The position numbers and the translations under genes were made by a program. This document shows, in pieces, positions 32,821 to 42,543 of a stretch of DNA of 64,000 nucleotides. The DNA is taken from positions 1-64,000 of the forward strand of contig NZ_BJWG01000006.1 in the NCBI RefSeq assembly GCF_007990245.1, written 5' to 3'. Positions within the stretch are counted from its first letter, which is position 1. Each line of letters starts with the position of its first letter. Source of the stretch: Cellulomonas composti. GTDB lineage: Bacteria; Actinomycetota; Actinomycetes; Actinomycetales; Cellulomonadaceae. The notes under the pieces were generated by a model. The model did no database searches. It saw nothing but the letters and a program-made list of their open reading frames with translations, and was not told where the DNA came from.

Positions 32821-34454
32821 GTGGTGGTGGCCACTGCCGTCGGGTCGGGGGCGCCGTGGTGGTGGGGGCGGACCGAGGACATGACGAGCGCCGAGACCAG
32901 GCCGAGCGCCAGCACACCGACGGTGAGCAGGAGGGTCTGGCCGACGGCGGTGGACAGGCCGGCGTGGATGGCGTCGGCCGCGGCGGTCTGGACCTGGGCC
33001 CAGACGTCGTCGGGGACACCGTCCGGCTTCGGGAACGCCTCGGCACCGCCGCCCGCGAGCGCGGACGGGTCGATGTGCGAGAAGGCCTCGAGGAACGGGG
33101 TCCGCGCCGCCTCGGGCAGCGACTGCGCGGCGGTGGCTGCCTCTGCCGGGATCTCGATGCCGAGACGCGACGTGAACAGCGCAACCACGGCCGCCGAGCC
33201 GATGACCCCACCGATCTGCCGGTTGGTGTTGAACGCACCCGCCCCGGCGCCGGCGTTGCGGTGGTCCAGACCGGACGTCGCGAGGTTTGCCAGCGGCGAG
33301 AACAGGCAGCCGGTGCCGATGCCGAAGAAGCACATCGTGAGGACGAGCTTCCAGACGGCCACGTCCGGTGCCACCAGCTCGGCCAGCGCCCACACGACGA
33401 GGACGAGGATGCCGAAGCCCGTCGCGACGATCCACTTGCCGGGCACCTTGTCGGACAGGCGGCCCGCGAACGGCGCGACGATGCCGGACAGGAGCGAGCC
33501 GCCCAGCCCGACGAGCGCGGACTGCAGCGGGGTCATGCCGAGAGCGACCTGCAGGAAGATCGTGAACGGGAAGAAGATGCCGGTCATCGCGAACGTCACG
33601 GACCAGCCGGCGACGTTGGAGAGCGTGAAGTTGCGGTAGTGGAACAGCCGCAGCGGCATGAGCGCGTCGTCACCCAGGTGGCGCTGCCAGAAGCCGAACG
33701 CGACGAGCAGCGCGACGCCGGCGGCCATCACGCCCCACACGGTGATCGGGCCGCGGATGGTCCCCCAGTCGTAGGTCGACCCCTCCTGCAGACCGAACAC
33801 GAACAGGAACATGCCGACGACGGAGAGCCCGACGCCCACGAGGTCGAACGTGCGGTCCGAGGTGGGCAGCCGGGGCAGGTTCCGCAGCGCGAACACGAGC
33901 GCGACGATGCCGACCGGGATGTTGACGAAGAAGATCCACTCCCAGCCGATCGGCACGAGCAGGCCGCCGAGCACCGGGCCCGTGATCGTCGCGACACCCG
34001 CGACGGCACCCCACACGCCCATCGCCGCGCCACGCTTCATCGGCGGGAACACGCGCGTGATCATCGACATGGTCTGCGGCGTCATGAGCGCACCGCCGAC
34101 GCCCTGGACAGCACGGGCGATGATGAGGAGCTCGACGGTGCCGGCCAGGCCGCAGGCGAGCGAGGCCAGCGTGAACAGCACCAGGCCGGAGACGAACACG
34201 GGCCGTGGCCCGAACTTGTCACCGAGCCGGCCGGTGACCAGGAGGAGCACCGCGAACGTGAGCAGGTAGGCGCTGTTGACCCAGCCGACCGCGGTGACGT
34301 CGGCGTCGAGCTCCTCCATCAGCTTCGGGACCGCGACGTTCACGATCGTCGTGTCGAGCATGATCATGAAGAAGCCGAGGCACAGCGGCGGGAGGATGCT
34401 CCACGGGCTGCGGCCGTGCAGGTCGACGAGCGACTCCGGCTGGGGGTGGGACAT
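32808..34454 (-). CDS. DHA2-family multidrug MFS transporter
   Basis: This 548-residue inner-membrane proton-driven exporter fits the 14-helix DHA2 (EmrB/QacA) class. Motifs are the N-terminal LDTTIVNVAVPKLMEEL (helix 1), GRLGDKFGPRPVFVSG (motif A after helix 2), ARAVQGVGGALMTP (helix 4) and the motif C-like GPVLGGLL in helix 5. A periplasmic loop of about 75 residues precedes the last helix. Upstream in-frame sequence beyond ATG 34454 is not conserved-looking. It lies 104 bp downstream of a PadR regulator gene, which probably controls it. The last codons lie in a tandem repeat. Confidence 0.92.
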   Translation of the reverse strand: MSHPQPESLVDLHGRSPWSILPPLCLGFFMIMLDTTIVNVAVPKLMEELDADVTAVGWVNSAYLLTFAVLLLVTGRLGDKFGPRPVFVSGLVLFTLASLACGLAGTVELLIIARAVQGVGGALMTPQTMSMITRVFPPMKRGAAMGVWGAVAGVATITGPVLGGLLVPIGWEWIFFVNIPVGIVALVFALRNLPRLPTSDRTFDLVGVGLSVVGMFLFVFGLQEGSTYDWGTIRGPITVWGVMAAGVALLVAFGFWQRHLGDDALMPLRLFHYRNFTLSNVAGWSVTFAMTGIFFPFTIFLQVALGMTPLQSALVGLGGSLLSGIVAPFAGRLSDKVPGKWIVATGFGILVLVVWALAELVAPDVAVWKLVLTMCFFGIGTGCLFSPLANLATSGLDHRNAGAGAGAFNTNRQIGGVIGSAAVVALFTSRLGIEIPAEAATAAQSLPEAARTPFLEAFSHIDPSALAGGGAEAFPKPDGVPDDVWAQVQTAAADAIHAGLSTAVGQTLLLTVGVLALGLVSALVMSSVRPHHHGAPDPTAVATTTAGH

Positions 34455-34558
34455 GGTCGTTCCTTCGTGTTCGGGGCCGGCGCTGGAGACACCGGGACGG
34501 GCGGTCACGGCTGGTCGGCCGCGACGGGGTTCAGGACGGGTTCGGTGGCAGGACGAGG

Positions 34559-35206
34559 TCAGGACCGCACGGAGCGGTCGGGGATCCGGGGGCCGCAGGC
34601 GGCCTTGCGCGCCTCGACGTACGCGAGCGGGAACGGCTCGGTCCAGTCGAGCGGGTCGGCCTGGTCCTCCAGGTCGGTGACGAGGCCGTCGAGCCACGCG
34701 ACCTCGGCCACGGCGAGCGCGAGCTCGTGCTCGACGTCCAGCATGTACCGGCGCGGCAGGCCGAGCGCGCGGGCCTCGTCGTACCGTGCCTGCAGCTGCG
34801 CGAGGGTGGCCGCCACGCGGTCCCGACGGCGGCGCAGCTCGAGCGCGACGACCTCCGCGGGCAGCTCGTTGGCCTCGGCGAGACCGACGGGGAACAGCGG
34901 GTAGGTGGGGTGGTCGTCACCGAGCAGGCTGCGCAGGCGGGTGCCGAACGCGGCACGCCCCTCGGGCGTGACCTGGTAGGTGGTGCGCTCCGGCCGACCG
35001 CCCTCACGGTCCACGCCGAGCGCCTCGACCAGGCCGTCACGTTCGAGCCGCTCGACGGCGTGGTAGACCGCACCGGGGTTGACCCGCACGAGGCGGGCGT
35101 CCCCGCGCTGCACGAGCGTCTGGTGCAGCTGGTAGGGGTGCATGGGCTGCTCGTGCAGCAGCGCGAGCAGCAGCACCGCGACCGCCGAGAGATCCCCCGT
35201 AGCCAT
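34559..35206 (-). CDS. PadR-family transcriptional regulator
   Basis: This 215-residue DNA-binding repressor has an N-terminal winged helix (about 5-85: LLALLHEQPMHPYQLHQTL, GAVYHAVERLERDGLVEAL and the wing RTTYQVTPEGR). The C-terminal helical dimerisation domain (about 110-215) fits the longer PadR subgroup (Vir_act_alpha_C-like). It is followed by the MFS pump gene on the same strand. A PadR-type operator (ACATC-N8-GATGT) lies 25 bp upstream of its ATG, suggesting autoregulation and possibly control of the divergent four-gene ABC operon. Confidence 0.92.
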   Translation of the reverse strand: MATGDLSAVAVLLLALLHEQPMHPYQLHQTLVQRGDARLVRVNPGAVYHAVERLERDGLVEALGVDREGGRPERTTYQVTPEGRAAFGTRLRSLLGDDHPTYPLFPVGLAEANELPAEVVALELRRRRDRVAATLAQLQARYDEARALGLPRRYMLDVEHELALAVAEVAWLDGLVTDLEDQADPLDWTEPFPLAYVEARKAACGPRIPDRSVRS

Positions 35207-35230
35207 GTCCGGATCCTCCCCCTACCTCTG

Positions 35231-35248
35231 ACATCCGTCGCTCGATGT
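35231..35248. promoter_or_regulatory. PadR-type operator
   Basis: ACATC (35231-35235) and GATGT (35244-35248) flank an 8-base spacer. PadR proteins typically recognise ATGT/ACAT half-sites in such a layout. It lies in the divergent region between the padR-like gene and the FtsX operon. Confidence 0.55.
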
Positions 35249-35259
35249 TCCGTTCGAGT

Positions 35260-35275
35260 TATTCCGGCTGGAATA
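35260..35275. promoter_or_regulatory. Second palindrome, TATTCC-GGCT-GGAATA
   Basis: Perfect 6-4-6 inverted repeat 12 bp from the PadR-type site, in an AT-richer stretch (TTATTCC...ATATACC) likely to include promoter elements for one or both divergent units. Confidence 0.45.
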
Positions 35276-35421
35276 TACCCCCCGGAACCCGCATGGGGTC
35301 AACCTCGCGCATCGTGATCGTTTCGAGATGTGGAATCGCTCCCACAAACCCAGGAGGCGCTCCTACGATCGTCCGACCAGTCCGGAGACCCGGACCGTCG
35401 ACGGCGACGAGGAGGGCCCGG

Positions 35422-38400
35422 GTGAGCTGGAACGCGCGGCTCCTGCTGCACCGCGCCCGCGCCCAGCAGACGCTGCTGGCGACGGTCCTCGCGGTCGCAC
35501 TCGTCGCGACGACCCTGCTCGGCGCGTTCACGCTCCTCGTCGTGACGAGCCAGGAGCGGCTCCTCGGCGTCGCGCTCGATCGCACGGCGCCCGACGAACG
35601 CGAGATCGACGCGGTCCTGCGTCCGGTGAACACCGCCAACGGCCCCTCGCTCGTCGAGCACGGCGAGCAGTTCCTCGACGAGGTGCTCGACGGCATCCCG
35701 GCGACCCGCGAGCGCTGGCTCGCCTCCGCCATGTACGCGGCGCAGGACACCTCCGACCGGCAGGCGCCGTACGTCTACCTCGCGTCCCAGCCGGCCGTGC
35801 GCGACGACGCCACGCTGGTCGGCGGCGACTTCCCGACGACGGGCGTCGACGACGCGGGACGCATCCCCGTCGCCGTGCCGCAGGTCGCGGCGGACGCGTA
35901 CGACTGGGCCGTGGGCGACGAGGTCGCCGTGCTCGACAGCTCGAACCGCACGCCACGCACGTTCGTCGTGACCGGGACCTTCCGGCTCGACGACCCCGGA
36001 CCCGAGTGGGACCGCGACGTGCTGGAAGGCGCCCTGCACGAGCCCGACTACCCCGTGCTCGGCTCGGCCGGGATGCTGACGACGCAGGCCTGGGGCCCGT
36101 TCGTGGTCGCCGACGACACCGTGTTCACGGACGGCACGTCGAGCCTGGGCCTCGCCCACCTGCTCGCGCACCCCGACCTCGCCGACCAGGACGCGGCCGC
36201 GCTCGACGGCCTGCGCGCACGCGCGAACGACGGCAAGCAGCGGCTCGCGGCGCTGACGGCGGACGACTTCGCGACGACCTATGTCTCCACCGCGCTCCAC
36301 CGGACGATCGACGGCGCGGTGCGCAGCCTGCGCATCACACAGGTGGTCATCACGGTCGTCGCGCTCCTGCTCGTCGTGCTCGCGGTCACGGTGCTGCTGC
36401 TCGCCGCCCGGCTGCTCGCGGAGCGACGCGCGGCCGAGCAGAGCCTGATGTCCTCGCGCGGCGCGTCCGGCCGCCAGCTCCTGCGGCTCGCCACGCTCGA
36501 GGCGTTCGCGGTCGCGCTGGTCGCGGCGACGCTCGCACCGTGGCTCGCCGTCGGCCTCTACCGGCTCGTGACCCGGTACGGCCCGCTGCGCGCCGGCGGC
36601 CTGCACGTCGATCCCGGGCTCCCGGTACCGCTGTGGGTCGTGTGCGCGCTCTCGGCGTTCGGGCTCGCGGCCGTGCTGCTCGCGCCGCTGCTGCGCCGAC
36701 GCACGTCGGACGCCGAACAGGGGCTCGTACGGCAGGACCGGCGAGGGGCACTCGCGCGCACGGGGGCCGACCTCGCGCTCGTCGTGCTCGCGGGGATCGC
36801 GCTGTGGCAGCTCGCGTCCTACCGCACCCCCGTCGGGGACAGCGCCTCGGTCGACCCCGTGCTCGTGCTCGCGCCCGCGCTCGTGCTGCTCGCGGGCGCG
36901 GTGCTCGCGCTGCGGCTCCTGCCGGTCGTCACCGGCGTCGGAGAACGGCTCGCCACGCGCAGCCGTTCGCTCGTCGCGCCGCTGGCCGCGTGGGAGCTCG
37001 GACGGCGTCCCGCGCGCGCCACGGCGTCCGTGCTGCTGGTCACGCTCGCCGTGGGCGCCGGGACGTTCTCGCTGTCCTTCCTCACCACGTGGCGCGTCTC
37101 GCAGCACGACCAGGCCGACCTCGCGACGGGCGCCGACGCGCGCGTCGTGGCGACCGTGTCCCCGCTCGAGGCGGCGCAGCGGATCGCCGCGGTCCCCGGC
37201 ATCGAGACCGTCACCCCGGTGACGTTCCAGGACGTCACGATCGGCGTGCCGAGCGGTGCGCGCGACGAGACCAGGGGCGGGACCACGGCGACGCTGCTGG
37301 CCGTCGCCGCGACCGACGTCCTGCGCGGCCGCGTCCCCGGAAGCTGGGAGGACCTCACGCGCAGCCTGCGACCGACCTCGCCCGCGGGCGGGGTGGCGCT
37401 GCCCGGTGCGCCCCGCGCGCTCGTGGTCGACCTGGGCTCCACGACGAGCGCGCCCGTGGCCGGCACCGTCACGACGTCCCTCGTCGTGCAGGACGAGTCA
37501 GGCGCCCGCACGACGATCGCGCTGCCGACCACGGACCTGGGCGCCACCAGCACCGACGTGGTCGTACCGCTGCCCGCGGCGGTGGCCGGTCTGCGGCTCG
37601 TCGCCGTCAGCGCGCGGGTCGTCCCGGACCCGACCGCCGACGCGCCCGTCGGCGACGTCACGGTCGCGGTCACGGTCGGGAACCCGCGCGTCGCCGCGGG
37701 TCCTGCGCCGGTCGACGAGCAGGTCCTCACGCTCGACGACCTCGACGACGTCCGGTCCGTCGCACTCGGCTCCGACGAGTGGCTCGCGGCCGGCGACGCG
37801 ACGCGCAACGTCACGGACGACGCGATCCGTCTCTCGGGCGACGTCTCCGGCGGGATGTTCTACGGCCTCCCCCTGACGTTCGCCGCCGCGACGTTCGCCG
37901 CGCCCGGCGAGGACGACGAACCGCTCGTGAGCGCGCTCGTCACCCCGGACCTGCTCACGACGCTCAGCGCGGACATCGGCGACCGGCTCCGCGTCGTCGT
38001 CGACGGCAGCCCGCTCGACGTCGTCGTCACCGGCACGGTGCCGTACCTGCCCGGCGTGCCCACGGGCGCCGGGATGCTCACCGACGCGGACCTGCTCGGC
38101 CGACAGGCCATCACCTCGGGCGAGAGCCTGCCGCCGGTCGACGAGTGGTGGCTCGTCGTCCCCGACGATCGACAGGGCGAGGTCGCGAGCGCGCTCGAGG
38201 GCGTCGGCACGACGCTGACCCGGATGGATGCCCGCACCCAGGCCACCGACGGCCCGTTGCGGGTCGGTGTGCAGGCCGCGCTCTGGATCGTCGTCGCGGC
38301 GGCACTGGCCCTCGCGGTCGCGGGGCTCGGCATGGGCGCGACCGTCTCCGTGCGGATGCGCCGCCTCGAGCTCGCGCGGCTGCAGGCGCTCGGCGCGGCG

Positions 38401-38694
38401 CGGGCCGGGCTCGTGCGTTCGGTGCTGGTCGAGCACGCGATCGTCGCGGTCATCGGGCTGGCGGTCGGCATCGCGCTCGGCGCGCTGCTGGGCCGCGTCG
38501 TCGCGCCGCTCGTCACGCTCTCCCCCACCGGGTCCACGCCGGTGCCCGGGGTCGTCGTGCACGAGGGCTGGTCCGCGCAGGTCGCGCTCGTCGGCGCGCT
38601 CGTCGTCGGCGGCGCGCTCGTCGTCGGGATCACGACGAACCTGCTGCTCAAGCGCGCGTCGGGTGAGCTGCTGCGACTGGGGGACGAGCGATGA
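35422..38694 (+). CDS. FtsX-like (MacB-type) ABC permease, very large
   Basis: This 1,090-residue membrane protein has about ten predicted helices: one near 20-42, six between 303 and 557, and three at the C-terminus (about 953-978, 1006-1030, 1054-1076). This duplicated FtsX/MacB layout has two large extracytoplasmic regions (about 45-300 and 560-950). The C-terminal FtsX motif region MRRLELARLQALGAARAGLVRSVLVEHA is clear. GGAGGG precedes the GTG at 35422. It is coupled by ATGA to a second large permease and two ATPases. Such systems export lipids, lipoproteins or antimicrobial peptides, or transmit signals to hydrolases. Confidence 0.85.
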   Translation: MSWNARLLLHRARAQQTLLATVLAVALVATTLLGAFTLLVVTSQERLLGVALDRTAPDEREIDAVLRPVNTANGPSLVEHGEQFLDEVLDGIPATRERWLASAMYAAQDTSDRQAPYVYLASQPAVRDDATLVGGDFPTTGVDDAGRIPVAVPQVAADAYDWAVGDEVAVLDSSNRTPRTFVVTGTFRLDDPGPEWDRDVLEGALHEPDYPVLGSAGMLTTQAWGPFVVADDTVFTDGTSSLGLAHLLAHPDLADQDAAALDGLRARANDGKQRLAALTADDFATTYVSTALHRTIDGAVRSLRITQVVITVVALLLVVLAVTVLLLAARLLAERRAAEQSLMSSRGASGRQLLRLATLEAFAVALVAATLAPWLAVGLYRLVTRYGPLRAGGLHVDPGLPVPLWVVCALSAFGLAAVLLAPLLRRRTSDAEQGLVRQDRRGALARTGADLALVVLAGIALWQLASYRTPVGDSASVDPVLVLAPALVLLAGAVLALRLLPVVTGVGERLATRSRSLVAPLAAWELGRRPARATASVLLVTLAVGAGTFSLSFLTTWRVSQHDQADLATGADARVVATVSPLEAAQRIAAVPGIETVTPVTFQDVTIGVPSGARDETRGGTTATLLAVAATDVLRGRVPGSWEDLTRSLRPTSPAGGVALPGAPRALVVDLGSTTSAPVAGTVTTSLVVQDESGARTTIALPTTDLGATSTDVVVPLPAAVAGLRLVAVSARVVPDPTADAPVGDVTVAVTVGNPRVAAGPAPVDEQVLTLDDLDDVRSVALGSDEWLAAGDATRNVTDDAIRLSGDVSGGMFYGLPLTFAAATFAAPGEDDEPLVSALVTPDLLTTLSADIGDRLRVVVDGSPLDVVVTGTVPYLPGVPTGAGMLTDADLLGRQAITSGESLPPVDEWWLVVPDDRQGEVASALEGVGTTLTRMDARTQATDGPLRVGVQAALWIVVAAALALAVAGLGMGATVSVRMRRLELARLQALGAARAGLVRSVLVEHAIVAVIGLAVGIALGALLGRVVAPLVTLSPTGSTPVPGVVVHEGWSAQVALVGALVVGGALVVGITTNLLLKRASGELLRLGDER

Positions 38695-41504
38695 CCGCGC
38701 CGCGCGAGACCGCCGCCCCGCCGCGCCCGGGCTCCTCGACCGGGGTCGCGACCCGGGCCGCGACCGCCGGGGCGCTGCTCGTCGCGCGCCGCCGCGCCCG
38801 TGCGGACGCCGGCCTGCTCGCGCTGGGCGCGACGGTCCTGGCCGTGAGCGTCGCGTTGTCGGTCGTCATCCCGCGCACCGTCGCCCGCACGGCCGACGAC
38901 GCGGTGCAGCAGGGCGTCGCGGCGATCGGGACGTCGGCGGACCTCGTCGCGCGGATCGGGACGAACACCGCGCCGGGCTTCGAGTCGTCCGACGTCGGCT
39001 CGCGCAACCCGAACGACGCCGCCGAGCTGCGGCGCACCGTGAGCAAGGTGCACGACGCACTGCCCCCCGAGCTCGCGGCGGTCGTCGGGCCCGGCACGGC
39101 CACGGTCGCGACGAACGTCGTCAACGCGATCGCCGGGACCACGCCGATCGCGACGCGGCTCGTGTACGTCGGCGTGCCCGACGAGGGCCGGCAGGACGGG
39201 CTCGTCGAGTGGGTCGACGGACGCGCACCCGACGCGGCGGACCTCGAGCCCGACGACCCGGCGTCCGAGGGCGTCGCGCCGCGCCAGATCGAGGTCGGCA
39301 TGCAGGCCGACGCCGCCGAGCTGCTCGGCGTCCAGGTCGGCGACGAGGTGCGCGGCCGCCTCACGACCCGCAACAGGGTGGACGTCGTGGTCACCGGCCT
39401 GTACACCGTGGCCGACGAGCACGACGTCGCCTGGGTCGGCCTCGAGGACCTCGTCGGACCGCAGCCCGCCGCGGACCCGACGCAGCAGGAAGGCCGTGCG
39501 GCGCTGCTGGTCACGCCGCGCTCCCTTCCCGACGTGAACCTCAACGCGACCGACTCGACGCTCCTGACACAGGTGCGCTACCCGACCGACCCCGACGCGA
39601 TCGACACGTCGAACCGCGCCGCGGTGCGCGCGGCGATCACGCGCGTGCAGGCGGACCCGACGACGCTGCGCCAGTCCGACGGGCGCCACGTGACGGTGAC
39701 GACGGCGCTCGGCACCGCGCTCGACGAGATCGGCGGGCGGCTCGCGGCGGCCCGCGCGCAGCAGTCGGTCGTCGTGCTCGGCATCGCGGGGGTCGCCGCG
39801 CTCGTCCTGGTGCTCGCCGCGCGGCTGCTCGTGACGCGGCGCGAGACGTACCTGCTCGCCGAACGCGCGCGGGGGGCCTCGCTCGCGTCGGTCGCGGTCC
39901 GCGCGCTCGTCGAGTCGGTCCCGCTGGCGCTGCTCGCAGGCGGGCTCGGGCTGCTGGCCGCGGGGCTCGTCCTGCCCGGACCGACCCTGTGGTCGGTCGC
40001 GGCGGGACTTGTCGCCGTCGCCGCGGCGGCGCCCGCCGTGGTCGCGGTGCTCGCGGTGCGCCGCGCCTGGTCGGGTCGGCGGCAGCCCGCCAACCGGTCG
40101 GACCGCGCGCGGGTCGCGAGCCGGCGTCGCGCCCGCCGCTGGGTCGCCGAGCTCGCGCTGATCGCGCTGGCTGTCGCGGCCGTCGTGTCCGTGCGGCGGC
40201 GCGGGCTGCTCACGACCGGCAGCGGCGGCGTCGACCCGCTGCTGGCGGCGGCGCCCCTGCTCGTCGCGGCGGCCGCGACGATCGTCGTCGTGCACGCCCT
40301 GCCGCCGCTGCTGCGCGCCGCCGCGAACGCCGCGGGCCGGACGCGCGGCGTGGTCCCGCTCGTCGCGACCGCTCGCGCGAGCACGGTCGCCGGGACGGTC
40401 GTACCGCTCATGGCGCTCACGACGGCCGTCGGCCTGCTCGTGTTCTCCGGCACCACGACCGTCACGGTCCAGGCCGGCCAGGCGACCGCGGCCCTCGAGC
40501 GGATCGGTGCGGACGTGCGCGTCGAGGGTGAGCTCACCGAGCAGGACGTCACCGCGCTGCGCGCCGCGGACGGCGTGACGTCGGTCGCCGCGCTCGCGGT
40601 GCTGGGCTCGCGCAGCCTCGGCAGCAGCACGGGCGTCACCGTGGACGTGGTCCTCGCGGACGCCGACGAGCTCGCGACGATCGGCGCCACGCACGACCAC
40701 CCGATCCCCGGGCTGACCGACCTGGTGGCCACGGACGGGACCGTCCCCGCCCTGGTCAGCGCGTCGGTCGAACCGACGACGCGGCTCGTGCGGCCGACGT
40801 TGCGCGCCGCGGACGGGCGGCTCGAGCTGTCCGTCGTCGGCCTCCTCGGGGCCGAGCCGTACGTCACGACGACCGGCCCGGCGGCCACGGGGCGCCTGCT
40901 CGTCGACCGCGCGACGTTCGACGCGGCGCAGGGCACCTCGACGGCGCCCTCGACGATCCTCGTCGACGGTCCCGGCGCCTCCGCGGCCGTCGTGGCGCTG
41001 GCCCTGACCGAACGGCCGGACGTGACCGTGACGACGCGTGCCGACTGGCTGCGTGACTGGTCCTCCACCCCGCTCAACGACGGCCTGGTCACGCTGCTGC
41101 GGGCCACGGCCGCGATCCTCGCCGCGTACGCGGCGCTCGCACTCGTGCTGCTCGTCGTCGCGACGTCCGGCGACCGCGGCCGCACGCTGTCCGCGCTGCG
41201 CACGCTCGGGCTCGACGGCCGCACCGCGCGCGCCCTGACGTTCGCCGAGGTCGCTCCGCTCGCGGGCGCCGCGCTCGTCGCCGGGACGGTGATCGGTGTC
41301 GGGATCCCGTGGCTCCTGTCGGGTGCGCTCGGGCTCGACGTCGCGACCGGTGGCCTGCGTCCGCCGGCGACGAGCGTCGGCTGGTGGCCGCTGGTCGCGG
41401 CGGTCGCGGCGGTCGTCGTCGCGCTCGTCGTGGCGGTGCTCGTCGAGTCCGCGGTGCGCCGTCGGGACCGGCTGGGCGAGGTCCTGCGGGTGGGCGAACG
41501 ATGA
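38691..41504 (+). CDS. FtsX-like (MacB-type) ABC permease, second subunit
   Basis: This 937-residue paralogue of the preceding protein also has duplicated FtsX-type membrane blocks. There is an N-terminal helix near 44-63, a central set from about 360 to 600 and a C-terminal set from about 795 to 930, with extracytoplasmic domains between. The C-terminal phrase SALRTLGLDGRTARALTFAEVAPLAGA is the FtsX coupling region. It overlaps the upstream gene by 4 bp. A heterodimer of the two permeases is the simplest model. Confidence 0.83.
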   Translation: MTAPRETAAPPRPGSSTGVATRAATAGALLVARRRARADAGLLALGATVLAVSVALSVVIPRTVARTADDAVQQGVAAIGTSADLVARIGTNTAPGFESSDVGSRNPNDAAELRRTVSKVHDALPPELAAVVGPGTATVATNVVNAIAGTTPIATRLVYVGVPDEGRQDGLVEWVDGRAPDAADLEPDDPASEGVAPRQIEVGMQADAAELLGVQVGDEVRGRLTTRNRVDVVVTGLYTVADEHDVAWVGLEDLVGPQPAADPTQQEGRAALLVTPRSLPDVNLNATDSTLLTQVRYPTDPDAIDTSNRAAVRAAITRVQADPTTLRQSDGRHVTVTTALGTALDEIGGRLAAARAQQSVVVLGIAGVAALVLVLAARLLVTRRETYLLAERARGASLASVAVRALVESVPLALLAGGLGLLAAGLVLPGPTLWSVAAGLVAVAAAAPAVVAVLAVRRAWSGRRQPANRSDRARVASRRRARRWVAELALIALAVAAVVSVRRRGLLTTGSGGVDPLLAAAPLLVAAAATIVVVHALPPLLRAAANAAGRTRGVVPLVATARASTVAGTVVPLMALTTAVGLLVFSGTTTVTVQAGQATAALERIGADVRVEGELTEQDVTALRAADGVTSVAALAVLGSRSLGSSTGVTVDVVLADADELATIGATHDHPIPGLTDLVATDGTVPALVSASVEPTTRLVRPTLRAADGRLELSVVGLLGAEPYVTTTGPAATGRLLVDRATFDAAQGTSTAPSTILVDGPGASAAVVALALTERPDVTVTTRADWLRDWSSTPLNDGLVTLLRATAAILAAYAALALVLLVVATSGDRGRTLSALRTLGLDGRTARALTFAEVAPLAGAALVAGTVIGVGIPWLLSGALGLDVATGGLRPPATSVGWWPLVAAVAAVVVALVVAVLVESAVRRRDRLGEVLRVGER

Positions 41505-41556
41505 ACGGTCGCGCGGTACGACGAGGCAGACGGCACGGTCCGACGAGGGAGGCGGC

Positions 41557-42543
41557 ATGACGACGACGCTCGGCGCGCTCGAGGAGCGGGCCCGCACGCG
41601 CAACGGCGAGTTCGGTGAGGACGCGCTGATCGTGTGCGACTCGCTCGTGCGCATCTACCAGTCCGAGGGCATCGAGGTGCAGGCGCTGCAGGGCCTGGAC
41701 CTGCTCGTCGAGCGCGGCGAGCTGGTCGCGATCGTCGGGGCCTCGGGGTCCGGCAAGTCGACGCTCCTGTCGGTGCTGTCCGGCCTCGACGCACCGACCG
41801 CAGGCCGCGTGCGCGTCGGGCCGTGGGACCTCATGGCGATGTCGCCGCGGCAGCGCGTCGACTACCGGCGCCGGATGGTCGGCTTCGTCTGGCAGCAGAC
41901 CGCGCGCAACCTCGTGCCGTACCTGACGTCGGCGGAGAACGTGACGCTGCCGCTCGCGCTCGCGGGCGTCGGGCGCGCCGAGCGGACCCGGCGCGCCAAG
42001 GACCTGCTCGACGTGCTCGGCGTCGGCTACTGCGCCGACCGTCGGCCCGGCGCGATGTCCGGTGGTGAGCAGCAGCGCGTGGCGATCGCGGTCGGGCTCG
42101 CCAACGAGCCGCAGGTGCTGTTCGCCGACGAGCCGACGGGTGAGCTCGACACCGCGACCTCGCACGACGTGCTCGAAGGCCTGCGCACCGCCAACCGCGA
42201 GCTCGGCACCACGGTCGTGGTCGTCACGCACGACTCGGGCGTCTCCGAGCACGTGCAGCGCACCGTCGCGATCCGCGACGGCCGCACGTCCTCGGAGGTC
42301 GTGCGGCGCACGCACACCCGCGAGGACGGTTCCGAGCACGTCGTCGCCGAGGAGTTCGCGGTGCTCGACCGCGCGGGGCGGGTCCAGCTGCCGCGCGAGT
42401 ACCGCGACGCGCTCGCGCTCGTCGGACGCGTGCGGCTCGCGCTCGAGGAGTCGCACGTGTCCGTGTGGCCGTCCGGCCGTCCGGAGCCCGCCCCGGACCC
42501 CGGACCTGACACGAAGCACGGTCGACACCGGGAGCAGCCATGA
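41557..42543 (+). CDS. MacB/LolD-type ABC ATPase with C-terminal extension
   Basis: This 328-residue ATPase has Walker A GASGSGKS, signature MSGGEQQR, Walker B LFADEPTGELD and an H-loop in VVVTHDSG, as in LolD/MacB exporters. After the ATPase core (about 25-255) it continues for about 70 residues with FAVLDRAGRVQLPREYRDAL, which resembles an AbrB/SpoVT-like swapped-hairpin element. The ATG at 41557 follows GAGGGAGGCGG. It is 52 bp after the second permease and coupled by ATGA to another ATPase. Confidence 0.88.
   Translation: MTTTLGALEERARTRNGEFGEDALIVCDSLVRIYQSEGIEVQALQGLDLLVERGELVAIVGASGSGKSTLLSVLSGLDAPTAGRVRVGPWDLMAMSPRQRVDYRRRMVGFVWQQTARNLVPYLTSAENVTLPLALAGVGRAERTRRAKDLLDVLGVGYCADRRPGAMSGGEQQRVAIAVGLANEPQVLFADEPTGELDTATSHDVLEGLRTANRELGTTVVVVTHDSGVSEHVQRTVAIRDGRTSSEVVRRTHTREDGSEHVVAEEFAVLDRAGRVQLPREYRDALALVGRVRLALEESHVSVWPSGRPEPAPDPGPDTKHGRHREQP

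Noticed and set aside
31522-32884. Several open frames of 60-240 codons across the hairpin-repeat region
   Set aside because: They arise from GC-rich repeats with a 14-bp period, occur on both strands in several frames, lack ribosome sites and have no recognisable domain.
36819-41654. Very long minus-strand frames opposite the two FtsX-like permeases
   Set aside because: Biased antisense composition, no membrane pattern or motif; the plus-strand permeases have clear helices and coupled starts.
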